Assembly: GCF_000347775.1 (NCBI RefSeq) | Contig: NZ_APAT01000009.1 | Span: forward strand, 1 to 50,782 | Reading direction: 5' to 3' | Length of the DNA stretch: 50,782 nt | From: Marinobacter santoriniensis NKSG1 | GTDB taxonomy: Bacteria; Pseudomonadota; Gammaproteobacteria; Pseudomonadales; Oleiphilaceae | Shown here: positions 42,089-48,837 of the stretch, one piece after another | How positions within the stretch are numbered: position 1 is the first letter of the stretch | Layout of the letters: each line of letters starts with the position of its first letter | Made by a program: the position numbers and the translations under genes | The notes under the pieces: model-generated | The model's database searches: none | Seen by the model: only the letters and a program-made list of their open reading frames with translations | What the model was told of the DNA's origin: nothing

Positions 42089-44236
42089 ATGAAACCGGTC
42101 GTGGGACTAGAACCAGAAATAACCAATCGGGGAATGGCCGGAGAGGACCACGCGCTTGCCAGGCGATCCTTCAATGAGTGGGCCAGACAGCTTGCGGGCT
42201 GCCGCTTGTGCCGTAATCTCACACTGGCGGCCTTTGCGGCCATTCTGGCCATTGAGGTCGCCATCCTTATTCCGTCGTACCGCAATTACGAAGAAGACCT
42301 GTTGAATGAACGGGTTGATGTTGCCAGTCAGGCGGTCATCACTTTCCTGAAACATTCCCGAAGCCGCGAAATAACAATCGATGCCCTGGAATTGCTGATC
42401 GCCAGCAGTCCGTTGACCGGCGTTTCCTTGCGCAGAGACGGTATCGAATATGAGGCAGGAGAGGCTATCCGAATGCCCCATCCTGCCGATGGTTTGCTAC
42501 GCTCAGCGCCCAGAACACCGCAGGGGACGATTGACCTCTCCTGGGGCGCCGATCCGTTACTCTCGGACTACGAGGTGCTGGCGCGGGTGGATGTCAGTGA
42601 CGTGTCATCGGAGCTGATTGCCTTTGTGTTCCGGATACTGGGGCTGTCGCTGCTGATCGCCGTTTTTGTGACCGCCGTGACCATGTTTGTGGTGGACAGG
42701 ATGATGCTGTCTCCGCTGCTTAAACTCAGGGATCGCATTTCCCGGGCCGGAGAGGACGCTGAACACCCTCTGAAATACCTGACGCCCACCGGCCGCTGCG
42801 ATGAGTTCGGTGAAGTGGAGGGGGTGTTCAACAGCATGCTGAAGCAGAATGCAGCTTACCTGTCACGCCTGAAATTGCTGAACCGGGAGCTCGACCAATT
42901 GCTCGAAGAGCGAACCCGCACGCTGCGCAGAACCGAGCAGGAGCTGAAAATCCGGACGCTCTATGACCAACTCACCGGCCTTGCCAACCGGAGCCTGTTC
43001 GAGGAGCAGTTGGACCACCATTTCAGCGATCCAGACCATGGCGGAGGGGAAGAAGCCGTTCTTGTGCTCGGTCTCAACGATTTCCAGGCGCTCAATGGCC
43101 TGGCAGGCCACGAGACTGGCGACAGGGTGTTGCAGGAAATTGCCCGCCGTATCGCAGGCTTCAGTGCCAATCATGGCTGGGTTGCCCGTCTTGGAGGCGA
43201 TGTGTTCGGGTTGCTGGTCGGTGAGCGGGGACGAGCTTCAACGGACATTGAGGTCGGGATTTCTGCCGTTATCGAAGCCTGTCAGCGGCCGGTCCAGGTT
43301 GGCCGGAAAACATTTGAGTGCGAAGTGAGCGCCGGCGTAGCAGTCTCTGGCCTGGACGGACTGGATGCCAGGACTCTGCTCAGTCACGCTGAAATTGCCA
43401 TGCATCGGGCGAAGAAGTCCCCGAGCCAGAGGGTGCAGTTCTTTGCTTCGGAATTCGGGGATCAGGTCCTTCACAGGCAGGAATTGATCCACAGTCTCAA
43501 GGCGGCCATCGAGAACCGGCAGTTGCAGCTGTATTTCCAGCCGCAGTGCGATCGTCTCAGGCGGAACACTGGTTATGAAGCGCTTCTTCGCTGGCATCAT
43601 CCCACCCTGGGCCCAGTTTCGCCGGCCGAGTTCATTCCGTTGGCGGAGGAAACCGGGCTTATCGTGAAAATCGGTGACTGGGTCCTGGAGCAGGCAGTTG
43701 CCACGTTAAAAGGTTGGTCGGAACAGGGGTTTACAGGGCGCATGGCGGTGAATGTCTCTGCCCTGCAACTTCACGATCCGGGTTTTGCCGACCGCATTGC
43801 GGTTTCACTTCGGAATAAAGGCGTTTCGGCTCGTCAGCTGGAACTGGAAATTACTGAAACCGCTTTGATGCAGGATATCGAACTGGCCATGGCAACCCTC
43901 AATCGCTTTCGGGAATTGGACCTGACCCTTGCTGTGGACGATTTTGGTACTGGCTATTCGTCATTGGCGTATCTCAAGGCGCTGCCGGTCTCCCGTATCA
44001 AGATTGACCGGACCTTCGTGACAGGGCTTCCCGATAACGAGCAGGACGAGGCCCTGTGTCGAACCATCATCAACATGGCCCACACCATGGGCTGTGAGGT
44101 TATTGCCGAGGGTGTTGAAACCGAAGCCCAGGCAAGTTGGCTGGCGTTGGCAGGTTGCGATGAGCTGCAGGGGTATCTGCTGGGTAAGCCCGGGCTGCAG
44201 GGATTCCAAGGCACGGCGGATGCGGATGATAGCTGA
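42089..44236 (+). CDS. Membrane cyclic-di-GMP phosphodiesterase (degenerate GGDEF, intact EAL)
   Basis: 715 residues. TM1 (about 43-62) and TM2 (about 177-202) bracket an approximately 110-residue periplasmic sensor. A HAMP-like segment follows, then a GGDEF domain whose signature is GGDVF (369-373), so cyclase activity is unlikely. The EAL domain has EAL at 497-499 (GYEALLRWHHP), ITETALMQD, DDFGTGYSSLAYLKALPVSR and IAEGVETEAQ, all expected of active phosphodiesterases. It probably degrades c-di-GMP in response to an extracytoplasmic signal. It has its own ECF-type promoter. GAGG lies upstream of the ATG. Confidence 0.93.
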   Translation: MKPVVGLEPEITNRGMAGEDHALARRSFNEWARQLAGCRLCRNLTLAAFAAILAIEVAILIPSYRNYEEDLLNERVDVASQAVITFLKHSRSREITIDALELLIASSPLTGVSLRRDGIEYEAGEAIRMPHPADGLLRSAPRTPQGTIDLSWGADPLLSDYEVLARVDVSDVSSELIAFVFRILGLSLLIAVFVTAVTMFVVDRMMLSPLLKLRDRISRAGEDAEHPLKYLTPTGRCDEFGEVEGVFNSMLKQNAAYLSRLKLLNRELDQLLEERTRTLRRTEQELKIRTLYDQLTGLANRSLFEEQLDHHFSDPDHGGGEEAVLVLGLNDFQALNGLAGHETGDRVLQEIARRIAGFSANHGWVARLGGDVFGLLVGERGRASTDIEVGISAVIEACQRPVQVGRKTFECEVSAGVAVSGLDGLDARTLLSHAEIAMHRAKKSPSQRVQFFASEFGDQVLHRQELIHSLKAAIENRQLQLYFQPQCDRLRRNTGYEALLRWHHPTLGPVSPAEFIPLAEETGLIVKIGDWVLEQAVATLKGWSEQGFTGRMAVNVSALQLHDPGFADRIAVSLRNKGVSARQLELEITETALMQDIELAMATLNRFRELDLTLAVDDFGTGYSSLAYLKALPVSRIKIDRTFVTGLPDNEQDEALCRTIINMAHTMGCEVIAEGVETEAQASWLALAGCDELQGYLLGKPGLQGFQGTADADDS

Positions 44237-44245
44237 GCTGCCGGA

Positions 44246-44995
44246 TCATTCCGCCCATTGGAATTGTCGGTAATCGAATCCCTGCTCCAGGGTGGGTTTG
44301 ATCACGTCGAAATAGGGTGATGCATCAAAGTCCCGAGGGGCAAACAGGGAGTGATGCCGAATCCGGAAGTACTCCCGCCGTTGGGCATCCGAATCCGCGT
44401 CATCGTCAGAGTCAGCCAGGCGCTCCGGAAGTATCGGATACCGGATCGACTGGAAGCCTTGGGCAATAAATGTGGAACAGATGGCCCGGGTAGGGTCGCT
44501 GCTGCCAAGGGCCAGCATGGAACGACGGTAACGTGTGGGTACCGGGGGTGTGGGGCAAAGATAGCGTGCCAGGTCCCAGACGTTTTTCAGGTCGTACTGG
44601 TGCCCGAGCCGGCTTTTTGAGTAGTTGATCAGCTTGCGGATATCCAGCTCATTGAGCCCGACGGGCCGGCAGATCCGGGTGTGGAAGTTGCGGTAAAAAG
44701 ACAGTGGCAGTGAACGAATACCTTCCTCAAGATCCGCCTCGACCAGAACATGTTCTTCGCCGTCTTCAGCAACACCCAGACTCTCCGGTCCCAGATACAG
44801 GGCCGCATGGTACCAGGTGGACTGGGTCAGATACTTGATGGCGGTACTTATTCTCGTATTTCCCTCCACCAGAAGCACGTCCCCGGGTTTGATCGACGCC
44901 TGTATAGCTGCCCAGGTGGAGGTTCGGACTGAGTGGCATTTGATCTGTTTGGAAAGGTAGGCGGCCAGTCGCCTCGACAGCCAGTTCAGCAGCAT
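44246..44995 (-). CDS. YiiX/YebB-like NlpC/P60-type cysteine hydrolase
   Basis: 249 residues. An N-terminal amphipathic or membrane-contacting helix (MLLNWLSRRLAAYLSKQ) leads to a permuted papain-like fold: IKPGDVLLVEGNTRISTAIK, the catalytic His in TQSTWYHAALYLG, and Cys in RAICSTFIAQGFQSI. YiiX-type proteins are putative lipid- or peptide-hydrolases. The ATG at 44995 is preceded by GGGGT; the longer frame to 45073 crosses the promoter. An exact ECF-type promoter lies 38 nt upstream. Confidence 0.85.
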   Translation of the reverse strand: MLLNWLSRRLAAYLSKQIKCHSVRTSTWAAIQASIKPGDVLLVEGNTRISTAIKYLTQSTWYHAALYLGPESLGVAEDGEEHVLVEADLEEGIRSLPLSFYRNFHTRICRPVGLNELDIRKLINYSKSRLGHQYDLKNVWDLARYLCPTPPVPTRYRRSMLALGSSDPTRAICSTFIAQGFQSIRYPILPERLADSDDDADSDAQRREYFRIRHHSLFAPRDFDASPYFDVIKPTLEQGFDYRQFQWAE

Positions 44996-45032
44996 GGTTG
45001 ACCCCGGTTGCGCTTCTGTTTTTGTTAATAAC

Positions 45033-45061
45033 AGTGACAGGCAACCGGGGAGAATGTTACA
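45033..45061 (-). promoter_or_regulatory. ECF-type promoter, TGTAAC-N17-GTCACT
   Basis: Leftward TGTAAC (45056-45061), 17-bp spacer, GTCACT (45033-45038), 38 nt upstream of the YiiX-like gene. Confidence 0.72.
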
Positions 45062-45077
45062 GCCTGCCGTCAATGGA

Positions 45078-45488
45078 TCAGGCGGTCGCGGGAACCGGTT
45101 GGCGGGAAAGTGTCAGGGTATCGTAGTCCCGCAAAAGGAACAGGGCAGCGCAGGCCGCAAGCATTGGCCAGGCCGCAAAGAAAAGGAGGTTATCAAAAGG
45201 CTGGAGGTATTTGCCGAATGCCGACAGGGTAGAAGCGCCGTGGAATACAAGAATGGCGCCATAGGTCCAGGTTTTCATTACCCCTGCCACAAACGCCAGG
45301 ATAAGAGCTAGTTGGGCTGCTCCCATGATGTAAAAGGCGGTCTCACTGAGACCTCCGAGGCCATAGAACGCACCGAAAACTTTGGCAGCATGATCCGGCT
45401 GTACCAGCTTGTCCAGGGTCCAGAACAGGAAAACGGTAAAGACACCGAGACGGAGCAGCAACAGGGCGAGGGGTAACTGTTTGGGCAT
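45078..45488 (-). CDS. DoxX/MauE-like membrane protein
   Basis: 136 residues with four TM helices. LLLLRLGVFTVFLFWTLDKL and QPDHAAKVFGAFYGLGGLSE start the DoxX-like fold, with FHGASTLSAFGKYLQPFDNL later. DoxX/MauE-type proteins are linked to quinone or thiol redox chemistry. AAGGAG lies 6 nt before the ATG at 45488; a longer frame upstream overlaps the promoter region. It is the second leftward gene before YiiX, 16 nt after the YiiX promoter, and has its own weak ECF-type site. Confidence 0.88.
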   Translation of the reverse strand: MPKQLPLALLLLRLGVFTVFLFWTLDKLVQPDHAAKVFGAFYGLGGLSETAFYIMGAAQLALILAFVAGVMKTWTYGAILVFHGASTLSAFGKYLQPFDNLLFFAAWPMLAACAALFLLRDYDTLTLSRQPVPATA

Positions 45489-45524
45489 TCTTTTCTCCTT
45501 CTGTGGTTTTTGAATGATCGCTCC

Positions 45525-45553
45525 ACGGACAGTATGCCTCGGAGGAAGTTCCG
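45525..45553 (-). promoter_or_regulatory. Degenerate ECF-type promoter, CGGAAC-N17-GTCCGT
   Basis: Leftward CGGAAC (45548-45553; two mismatches), 17-bp spacer, GTCCGT (45525-45530), 37 nt upstream of the DoxX-like gene and divergent from the exact site at 45572. Confidence 0.4.
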
Positions 45554-45571
45554 GAAATATCAGTGGTGCTG

Positions 45572-45600
45572 TGTAACAAAGGGCAGAGGGAGGTGTCTTG
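45572..45600 (+). promoter_or_regulatory. ECF-type promoter, TGTAAC-N17-GTCTTG
   Basis: TGTAAC (45572-45577), 17-bp spacer, GTCTTG (45595-45600), 41 nt before the gene at 45641. Confidence 0.75.
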
Positions 45601-45640
45601 ACGTTGTAACTCGTTTGAAACAGCAAGTCAGGAGTCTGCT

Positions 45641-46036
45641 ATGTCCAGAGAAGTTGTTCTCGCCCGTCCTCATCCTTTCATTCGTAAACCGATGACCGAG
45701 CTGCTTACCAACCTCGGCTTTACGCCCGTCACCGGCAGCAGCTCCGCGAAGCCTGCGGGTGTGATTGTTTCCAGCAGTGTGACCTCGGAGTCAGGCAGTT
45801 TCGCGGATGTTCTCCAAATGGTTAAGCAAACCTGGGCAGGCGTGCCGCTGGTGGTGGCTACATTGTTAAAGCCGGACATGGCCATCAAGTCTCTGGGTAA
45901 AGAACTCGAGGCGGTCTTTCCCGGTAAGAAAATCGGCTTTCCATCGGAAAGCCAGAAAGCTGATATTCTTATTGTCCGCCCTGATGACCTCAAAGTTCCG
46001 CAAATCGAACGCGTTATTCAGGGATTTTTCAGATAA
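45641..46036 (+). CDS. Unknown protein with receiver-like fold pattern
   Basis: 131 residues, no signal or TM. The order of predicted strands and helices (REVVLARPHPFIRKPMTELL, GVIVSSSV, GVPLVVATLLKPDMAI, ADILIVRPDDLKVPQIERVI) resembles a response-regulator receiver, but no phosphorylatable Asp cluster is visible. It could be a pseudo-receiver or an unrelated alpha/beta protein. It is first in a run with NrtS, glutaredoxin and DUF3179 genes and has an exact ECF-type promoter. The SD (CAGGAG) is 7 nt upstream. Confidence 0.7.
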   Translation: MSREVVLARPHPFIRKPMTELLTNLGFTPVTGSSSAKPAGVIVSSSVTSESGSFADVLQMVKQTWAGVPLVVATLLKPDMAIKSLGKELEAVFPGKKIGFPSESQKADILIVRPDDLKVPQIERVIQGFFR

Positions 46037-46060
46037 CGATATGCTGTTCCTGAGGTTTTG

Positions 46061-46387
46061 ATGTCATTTCTCCAGATTCTGCGTACCCCGGCCCGCCGGT
46101 GCAGGGAGGCCTGCGAGCTTGCGGTAGGCCACGGCACGCCACGACGTGCCGCAAAGTTGGCGGCCGTTGTTGGTACGCTTTTGGTGTTCATCAATCAGTG
46201 GGAAGCGGTCACCGGGGCGGTTCCCCTGGACTCGCTGAAAGTTGTGCTGACCTACTGTGTGCCTTATCTGGTATCAACCTACACCAGTGTGAGTAAGGAC
46301 CTGACTCTGCTCCGGGAGGCCGAAGACGCTGAGCAGACGGTTCACGAAGAGGCCCGGAAAATCCAGATGCAATCGGATTCGGTGTAA
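46061..46387 (+). CDS. NrtS-like small membrane protein
   Basis: 108 residues with two TM helices. RRAAKLAAVVGTLLVFINQW and LKVVLTYCVPYLVSTYTSVS match the short NrtS family (nitrate/nitrite transporter NrtS), followed by a charged C-terminal helix. Actual transport of nitrate or nitrite is an annotation from the family, not shown here. The ATG at 46061 has GAGG 5 nt upstream. Its stop codon TAA lies inside the -35 element of the next promoter. Confidence 0.8.
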   Translation: MSFLQILRTPARRCREACELAVGHGTPRRAAKLAAVVGTLLVFINQWEAVTGAVPLDSLKVVLTYCVPYLVSTYTSVSKDLTLLREAEDAEQTVHEEARKIQMQSDSV

Positions 46388-46411
46388 CAAACCGGCTGGT
46401 GCAGTGTCTCC
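46383..46411 (+). promoter_or_regulatory. ECF-type promoter, TGTAAC-N17-GTCTCC
   Basis: TGTAAC (46383-46388) overlaps the NrtS stop codon; 17-bp spacer; GTCTCC (46406-46411), 46 nt before the glutaredoxin gene. Confidence 0.72.
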
Positions 46412-46456
46412 CTCGAAACAGCAGGCAGGGTCCTGTCTCCTGCCTGGGAGGTGAGC

Positions 46457-46828
46457 ATGAAAATGCCAATCGCAAGGGCGTTTGCGGTAACCGCCGCAGT
46501 GGCCGTTTTATTGAGCTGGAACAGTGCGTTGTTGGCCGGTGAGGTCATTGAAAAGAGTATGGGGTCACCAGATTCCCGTGTCGTTCTCTTCTCTCAGCCA
46601 TTCTGCCCGGGTTGTGAAGCGGCACAGTATTATTTCCACGATAACCAGATCTCCTACCTGGAATTCGATATAACGGCCTCCCGGGCTGCGCGGGACACTT
46701 TTGAACGACTCGGCGGCAGGGGGACACCGTTTTTCCTGATTGGTGGCGAGCGATTGCACGGGTTTTCCGTACCGAGAATCGAGCAGCGACTCAGGGAGCT
46801 GGGCATCTCCGGGAGGAGCCATGAATAG
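46457..46828 (+). CDS. Exported glutaredoxin-like protein
   Basis: 123 residues with a signal peptide (MKMPIARAFAVTAAVAVLLS, cleavage near LLAG). The thioredoxin fold has CPGC in VVLFSQPFCPGCEAAQYYFH and the cis-Pro loop GGRGTPFFLIGGERLHGFSV. It is a periplasmic glutaredoxin, unusual because glutaredoxins are mostly cytosolic; reductase partners are unknown. GGAGG is 6 nt before the ATG. It overlaps the DUF3179 gene by 8 nt, implying a joint role. Confidence 0.9.
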   Translation: MKMPIARAFAVTAAVAVLLSWNSALLAGEVIEKSMGSPDSRVVLFSQPFCPGCEAAQYYFHDNQISYLEFDITASRAARDTFERLGGRGTPFFLIGGERLHGFSVPRIEQRLRELGISGRSHE

Positions 46829-47759
46829 ATTCAACAACCCTTTGATTCTGGCAATGGCTTTACTGCTGTTTGCCCAGCCGGCCTTAAGTCAAACAAAGAA
46901 TGGGTTTGAGCTTGGTAACGCCCTGGTGCCGGTGGAAGAGATTCTTCGTGGAGGGCCGCCCCGGGACGGGATCCCATCTATAAATAACCCCGTTTTCCAG
47001 GACCCGGCGGACGCAGAACTCTGGCGTTCCGATGACCTGATGCTTACCTATGATCAAGGAGAGGTCAGTTTTGCCTACCCCATTGGTATCCTGAATTGGC
47101 ATGAGATAGTGAATCATGATCTTGGAGGCACGCCGCTGCTGATCACCTTCTGCCCGTTGTGCGGCACCGGAATGGCCTTTGACCCGAGGGTAGACGGGCG
47201 TTCTCTCACCTTTGGCGTTTCGGGGCTGCTGTATAACAGTGATCTACTGATGTACGACCATCAGACCGAATCCCTCTGGTCGCAGATTGAGGGGCGGGCG
47301 GTTTCGGGGCCGTTGGCCGGAACGGAGCTGGAACCTGTCGCCATTCGCCATGAACTCTGGCACCGCTGGCGGGAGCGCGTTGAAGGAAGCGGAAAAGTGC
47401 TTTCCGCCGATACCGGCCACCGCCGCAATTATCGAATGTCGCCCTATGGCGATTACGACCACTCCGAGCGACTCTATTTCCCGGTCACCCACACCAGTCG
47501 GAAATATCATCCAAAAACCTGGGTGTTGGGCTGGTCACACAATGGCGAGAGCAAGGCTTGGCCGTTTCCGGAACTGGCTGACCACGGTGCCGTACTTGAA
47601 GACCGTATTGGTGGGAAGGCTGTGCAGCTGCATTATGACCCGGAAGTACCATCGGCGGAATTGCGCGACGAATCAGGCAACCTTCTTCCGGCGACCCGGG
47701 CGTTCTGGTTTGCCTGGTATACCTTTCATCCGAATACCAGCGTATTTGAGGCGGAATAG
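46821..47759 (+). CDS. DUF3179 domain exported protein
   Basis: 312 residues with a signal peptide (MNRFNNPLILAMALLLFAQP, cleavage near LSQ). DUF3179 signatures are FAYPIGILNWHEIVNHDLGG, LLITFCPLCGTGMAFDP, GVSGLLYNSDLLMYDHQTES and FWFAWYTFHPNTSVF. The CPLC pair and His suggest metal or redox chemistry, but no activity is known for the family. It overlaps the glutaredoxin gene by 8 nt and ends 14 nt before the convergent anti-sigma gene. The SD GGGAGGAG is strong. Confidence 0.92.
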   Translation: MNRFNNPLILAMALLLFAQPALSQTKNGFELGNALVPVEEILRGGPPRDGIPSINNPVFQDPADAELWRSDDLMLTYDQGEVSFAYPIGILNWHEIVNHDLGGTPLLITFCPLCGTGMAFDPRVDGRSLTFGVSGLLYNSDLLMYDHQTESLWSQIEGRAVSGPLAGTELEPVAIRHELWHRWRERVEGSGKVLSADTGHRRNYRMSPYGDYDHSERLYFPVTHTSRKYHPKTWVLGWSHNGESKAWPFPELADHGAVLEDRIGGKAVQLHYDPEVPSAELRDESGNLLPATRAFWFAWYTFHPNTSVFEAE

Positions 47760-47773
47760 AAACCTCTGCAACG

Positions 47774-48034
47774 TTACTCTGAATCACTACATTTGTTTTT
47801 TCGGACGCTCAGCGCCTCGGCCACCCGCTCGTCAATCCGGCGCAGGAATTCCTCGTCGGCCTTCCCGGAGGAGTGTGCACTCAGCAGATTACTGCTTGCT
47901 CGCAGGTTGCCGATAAACGTTCGGCAATCCTTGCACATCATCAGGTGCATTTTTACGGACAGGTTCTGCCGGCCGTTGAGTTCACCATCGATGTAGTCAC
48001 TGGCAATTTCGGCCAGGTCCCTGCACATTAACAT
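47774..48034 (-). CDS. Zinc-binding anti-sigma factor (zf-HC2)
   Basis: 86 residues. The zinc motif H-X3-C-X2-C is in SVKMHLMMCKDCRTFIGNL, with Cys4 upstream, the pattern of ZAS-type anti-sigma factors. No TM segment is present, so it is a soluble regulator. Its ATG overlaps the stop of the sigma gene (ATGTTAATG), as is usual for sigma/anti-sigma pairs. Zinc-thiol switching suggests a response to oxidants, thiol stress or metals. Confidence 0.9.
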   Translation of the reverse strand: MLMCRDLAEIASDYIDGELNGRQNLSVKMHLMMCKDCRTFIGNLRASSNLLSAHSSGKADEEFLRRIDERVAEALSVRKNKCSDSE

Positions 48035-48648
48035 TCGCCCGTCTCCTGGAAGGTCTCCACCATGAGAAAGATCTTTTGCCTCGCACGGTGTAAAAGTACA
48101 CGAAGGTTAGAGGCACTGACATCCAGAATGTTACAGACGTCATCGGATTTATGCTGGTGAGCTTCGTAAAGCATCAGGGCAGAACGCTGGGTTTCCGGCA
48201 GCGTAGAGAGGTGTTTGTCCAGGCAATCGCTGAGAGCACCGTTCTCCATCAGAGTGTCGGCGGAATCATGAAATTGCAGCTTGGGTGGAAGATCCCAGCG
48301 TCCTGTAGAGTTGAAGCGGTTGGCCAGTTCCGGCTCCAGAGTCTCGGAGAAATCCGTTGCGACTTCACGTTTGGCTGTTCGAAGCCGGTTCTTGCAGCGA
48401 TTTGCGACAATGCGATGCAACCATGTTTTCAGACCGGAGCGGCCCTCAAATTTCTGAACAGCATCAATAACCGTCACCCAGCAATCCTGGACTATTTCTT
48501 CCGCGCTTGAGTGGTCAAGGTAAAAACGGGCAACTGCAAGCATGCCGGGTGAGTACTCGCGTACTGCCCTCCGATAGGCGGTTGAATCACCCCGTTTGAG
48601 GTCTTCGATCAATGACGCTTCAGATTCCGGTTGCACCGCGGTGTTCAT
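48028..48648 (-). CDS. ECF-type sigma factor
   Basis: 206 residues. Region 2 is SPGMLAVARFYLDHSSAEEI, DCWVTVIDAVQKFEGRS, then LKTWLHRIVANRCKNRLR. Region 4 is TLPETQRSALMLYEAHQHKS, DVCNILDVSASNLRVLLHRA, RQKIF. The gene is coupled to a zinc-binding anti-sigma. It is the best candidate for the factor that recognises the TGTAAC-N17-GTC promoters spread over 21-49 kb. No such site precedes this gene itself; GGAACTT-type sequences are present at about 48715. Confidence 0.95.
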   Translation of the reverse strand: MNTAVQPESEASLIEDLKRGDSTAYRRAVREYSPGMLAVARFYLDHSSAEEIVQDCWVTVIDAVQKFEGRSGLKTWLHRIVANRCKNRLRTAKREVATDFSETLEPELANRFNSTGRWDLPPKLQFHDSADTLMENGALSDCLDKHLSTLPETQRSALMLYEAHQHKSDDVCNILDVSASNLRVLLHRARQKIFLMVETFQETGEC

Positions 48649-48764
48649 GGGGTTTCCGTCCCTTGTCAGTCTCGGTTGGCGGGTTGTCTATGTATAGTGT
48701 TTCGGAAGCGATAAAAGTTCCGGTATTCTGTAGCAATTGTTCAAGAATTTTAGTCCAGGAGCGG

Positions 48765-48793
48765 TGTAACATCCAGCCGGTGATCGTGTCTTG
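48765..48793 (+). promoter_or_regulatory. ECF-type promoter, TGTAAC-N17-GTCTTG
   Basis: TGTAAC (48765-48770), 17-bp spacer, GTCTTG (48788-48793), 45 nt before the TVP38-flavoprotein gene. Confidence 0.75.
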
Positions 48794-48837
48794 GCTAAAA
48801 CAGCGTATAGATTTTTACATTGCTTACAGGCATGGAT

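Noticed and set aside
48124..48140. A leftward TGTAAC inside the sigma gene
   Set aside because: The GTC that follows is not at 17 bp, and the site is within coding sequence; about 25 TGTAAC hexamers are expected by chance in the window.
48028..48820. An autoregulatory TGTAAC-N17-GTC site for the sigma gene
   Set aside because: None found upstream of 48648 on the leftward strand. GGAACTT at about 48715 is a different motif and its -10 partner is not convincing.
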